Source: Streptomyces olivochromogenes (lineage in GTDB: Bacteria; Actinomycetota; Actinomycetes; Streptomycetales; Streptomycetaceae). Taken from it: 64,000 bases of DNA. Below the pieces are notes generated by a model. It made no database searches. It worked only from the letters and a program-made list of their open reading frames with translations, and was not told the origin of the DNA. Each line of letters starts with the position of its first letter. Within the stretch, counting starts at the first letter, position 1. Positions 60,347 to 64,000 of the stretch are shown here, piece by piece. Where the stretch lies: assembly GCF_001514115.1 (NCBI RefSeq), contig NZ_KQ948453.1, positions 292,659 to 356,658 of the forward strand. Direction: 5' to 3'. The position numbers were made by a program, and so were the translations under genes.

Positions 60347-60910
60347 ATGACAAGAAGCGAGCGGCTCGCGGAGCAGTTGGACTGGTACTGGCACAAAAAC
60401 CTGCGGCCGCGGCTGGACGGTCTTACCGATGAGGAGTACTTCTGGGAGCCGGTGCGTGGCTGCTGGAGCATCCGCCCACGTGGCACGTCGGCCGCACCGA
60501 TGTCGGAAGGTTCGGGGGAATGGACGATGGACTCCGCGTCCCCTGGCCCGGTGCCGGCGCCGGTGACCACGATTGCCTGGCGGCTGGCGCACATCATCGT
60601 CGACTGCCTGGGCTATCGGGTCGGATGGCACTTCGGCGGCCAGGACGTCGACTCCGCGACATTCGCCTACGCGGGGACCGCTGACGAGGCGCTGAAACAG
60701 CTCGACGAGATGTACGGGAGATGGAACGCGGGGGTCCGCGAGCTCTCGGACGCCGACCTGGAGAATCCGCCCACGGTGGGTCCCGAGCGGTTTCCCATGG
60801 AGAACAGGGTCCTGCACGTCAACAGGGAGCTGATCCATCACGGCGCCGAGATTTCCCTGCTGCGCGACCTCTACCGCTGGCAGGACGGAGCCGTACCGCG
60901 CCGAATATGA
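60347..60910 (+). CDS. DinB-superfamily protein (transposon cargo)
   Basis: A 187-residue protein of the DinB four-helix fold: RLAEQLDWYWHKNLRPRLDG, WRLAHIIVDCLGYRVGWHF with metal His, and NRELIHHGAEISLLRDLYRW with the second His pair. DinB proteins of this type are metal-dependent thiol-type transferases; substrate unknown. ATG 60347 lacks a strong ribosome site. Between the internal end copy and the broken tns genes. Confidence 0.8.
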   Translation: MTRSERLAEQLDWYWHKNLRPRLDGLTDEEYFWEPVRGCWSIRPRGTSAAPMSEGSGEWTMDSASPGPVPAPVTTIAWRLAHIIVDCLGYRVGWHFGGQDVDSATFAYAGTADEALKQLDEMYGRWNAGVRELSDADLENPPTVGPERFPMENRVLHVNRELIHHGAEISLLRDLYRWQDGAVPRRI

Positions 60911-60979
60911 CTTTCCGGTAACCGGCGATCGAGCTTCGGAAACCTACGTGGACTCCGTGACGCTCCGTGGCTGCTAGCT

Positions 60980-61282
60980 TCACTGTTTTGGGAGCGACTC
61001 CCCGGCATCGATGCTCCGGGCCAGCTGGCATGCGTACTCGGTGAGGACCTTGCGCAGGTCGGCGTAGTGAGGGGCGGCATCGGGGCGGGTCAGATGGCAC
61101 CACGTCGTGTTGCGCGTGAGCCCCCACTTGCGCTGGACGTCCGGCGTCTGAGCGGCCTCAATCGGCCTCGGGGCGAAGACGTGTTCGCCTTGGGTCACTT
61201 GAACCCAGACGAAGACGGAGGCTACTTGCCGCTTGCGATCGTCGAACGCTGGTGGATGCCAGCTAGCTGGGGCCGGCGTCAA
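60980..61282 (-). pseudogene. 3' part of an unidentified transposon gene
   Basis: About 100 residues from a TTG, but protein-like coding continues upstream to about 61330 (ALDQVAWENIIKQL before the TTG) with no ATG or GTG before an in-frame TGA, so this is probably a C-terminal fragment. Sequence FDDRKRQVASVFVWVQVTQG, PDAAPHYADLRKVLTEYACQ. It overlaps the stop of the next fragment. It would match the place of a last tns-operon gene (a TniQ/TnsD-like factor), but identity is not shown. Confidence 0.45.
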
Positions 61283-61313
61283 CTGCTTGATGATGTTCTC
61301 CCAGGCAACCTGA

Positions 61314-61761
61314 TCAAGTGCCCAACCTCCGTTTCACCCGCGAGGTCTTCTTTTTGCTGGTCGGCGGGTTGGCTGCGATCACTGGCTCGTCAGGCGGCTG
61401 CTCGGGCTCGTCCCGGCGGAGCACGATCTCAGCCATCCCCCCGAGCCCGGGGCGATGCCCCTGCTTTGCCCGCCACGTGAACCCCCGCATCGGCCGGGAC
61501 GACAGCACCGGCACGTGAGCCATATCCCGGATCGGCCAGCAGACCTCGCCAACACCCACCCGTCACGTCGAACTCCACCGACGCGGCCAGCCGTCCCCGA
61601 GCCGCAGCCGATCCCGCAGCCCGGCGTCCCCCTTGTACTCCGCGATCAGCTGGTCCAGGTGACTTGAATCCGACGGGATCTTCGCCCTCGCTACCTCGCC
61701 CACTCACCAACCACAGCACCCGCCGCCCGGCTACGGGGTCATACTTCGGAACTGATCGCAA
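61314..61761 (-). pseudogene. Frameshifted, truncated tnsA-like endonuclease gene
   Basis: Starts at TTG 61761 just inside the right end: RSVPKYDPVAGRRVLWLVSG. It then continues in another frame with SHLDQLIAEYKGDAGLRDRL and GDGWPRRW, meets TGA (61563-61565), and resumes in the same frame with EVCWPIRDMAHVPVLSSRPM and RGFTWRAKQGHRPGL. These segments match, in order, the N-terminal third of actinobacterial TnsA-like heteromeric transposase endonucleases as I recall them. After HRPGL the sequence no longer fits TnsA and ends KKKTSRVKRRLGT, apparently the end of another gene joined by deletion. Confidence 0.55.
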
Positions 61762-61777
61762 CGCAGCGTTATGGGAC

Positions 61778-61828
61778 CAAGATCCGCAAGTTAACTATCT
61801 CGTCCGCAAACTAAAGTCCTCGGTCACA
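61778..61828 (-). repeat. Right end of the Tn7-like element
   Basis: Read on the minus strand: TGTGACCGAG (61828-61819), then TAGTTTGCGGACGAGA-type site (61812-61798) and AACTTGCGGATCTTG site (61792-61778), both matching the left-end repeat GTTGGCGGATCTTGA. The GGGCC duplication follows at 61829-61833. Confidence 0.7.
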
Positions 61829-61857
61829 GGGCCCGCCCTGGGATCACCACGGGTGGA

Positions 61858-61892
61858 TTGCATAAACGTGCAGCGAAACGTATAGTCATGCC
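61858..61892 (+). promoter_or_regulatory. argC promoter with ARG boxes
   Basis: -35 TTGCAT (61858-61863), 17-bp spacer, -10 TATAGT (61881-61886). The -35 overlaps TTGCATAAACGTGCAG (61858-61873), a Streptomyces-type ARG box, with a second weaker box CGAAACGTATAGTCATGCC (61874-61892) over the -10. ArgR repression with arginine is therefore expected. The transposon right end lies only 24 bp upstream of the first box. Confidence 0.75.
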
Positions 61893-61898
61893 ATCTAG

Positions 61899-64000
<2,102 letters not shown>

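Larger units (their letters stand above)
59163..61828. mobile_element. Remnant of a Tn7-like transposon with 5-bp target duplication
   Basis: Left end 5'-TGTGACCGAGAATTTTAGTT (59163 on) and right end, read inward on the minus strand from 61828, TGTGACCGAGGACTTTAGTT: inverted, identical in the first ten bases and at 18 of 20. Both start with TGT as Tn7/Mu/Tn5053 elements do. Repeated GTTGGCGGATCWTGA sites lie inside both ends, like TnsB-binding sites. GGGCC flanks both ends as a 5-bp duplication. A broken tnsA-like frame begins just inside the right end on the minus strand, the Tn7 arrangement. The core transposase genes are missing, so the element is defective; cargo is a DUF6193 and a DinB gene. 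Confidence 0.75.

Overview
The window is very GC-rich, with almost every third codon position G or C, GTG and TTG starts, and many small actinobacterial families (DUF397-type regulators, DUF1844, DUF1918, DUF5997, DUF6314, DUF6415, DUF6879). It is a Streptomyces chromosome. From about 13.4 kb to the right end the gene order matches, from memory, the Streptomyces coelicolor stretch around SCO1615-SCO1579: gamma-glutamyl-ethanolamide genes, infC-rpmI-rplT, SpoU methylase, sensor kinase, pheST and argCJ.

Region 1 (1-13.25 kb) is a prophage or phage-derived element that enters from the left. It starts with late structural genes: a pectate-lyase-like tail spike, a small helical protein and a kelch-propeller/carbohydrate-binding tail protein. 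A perfect terminator follows, then an accessory block: an AlbA_2 (Schlafen-type) protein, an Arg-rich Cys-motif protein, a secreted C39-like peptidase, a gene split by an in-frame TAG and a membrane protein. Next come a minus-strand trio, including DUF6415, and a plus-strand trio of an 86-aa protein, DUF6879 and a WhiJ/Scr1-type regulator. The block closes with a 470-bp non-coding stretch carrying 23-bp repeats and one minus-strand gene. No integrase or att site is visible.

Region 2 (13.4-29.5 kb) holds a LysR regulator, an APH-fold kinase and a complete gamma-glutamyl-polyamine/ethanolamide cluster (hydrolase, GntR/FadR repressor, glutamine-synthetase-like ligase, aldehyde dehydrogenase, SDR). 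It also has a DUF2510 membrane protein, an alanine-racemase-fold enzyme, a Pro-rich membrane protein coupled to a type VII-style mycosin protease, a class A beta-lactamase-like protein, SseB and DUF1844.

Region 3 (29.5-40.1 kb) is translation core: infC (non-AUG start, attenuator-like leader), rpmI, rplT, a 69-bp minisatellite, a SpoU methylase, a PAS histidine kinase, pheS-pheT, and a membrane SpoIIE/PP2C phosphatase.

Region 4 (40.1-59.1 kb) is regulatory and catabolic: a TPR regulator, NUDIX, 3-hydroxybutyryl-CoA dehydrogenase, a Tat-exported GHL10 glycosidase, a divergent EamA/MocR pair, a TetR-controlled MFS/SRPBCC/carotenoid-oxygenase operon, a GH51 arabinofuranosidase, a MerR-CMD pair with a textbook 19-bp-spacer promoter, an HTH-less LysR-type protein facing DUF5997, and a double VOC protein.

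Region 5 (59.16-61.83 kb) is the most striking find: a decayed Tn7-like transposon. It has 5'-TGTGACCGAG inverted ends, repeated TnsB-type end sites, a perfect 5-bp GGGCC target duplication and a broken tnsA-like gene beside the right end. It carries a DUF6193 gene and a DinB gene. It lies about 25 bp upstream of the argC promoter. argC and a partial argJ close the window.
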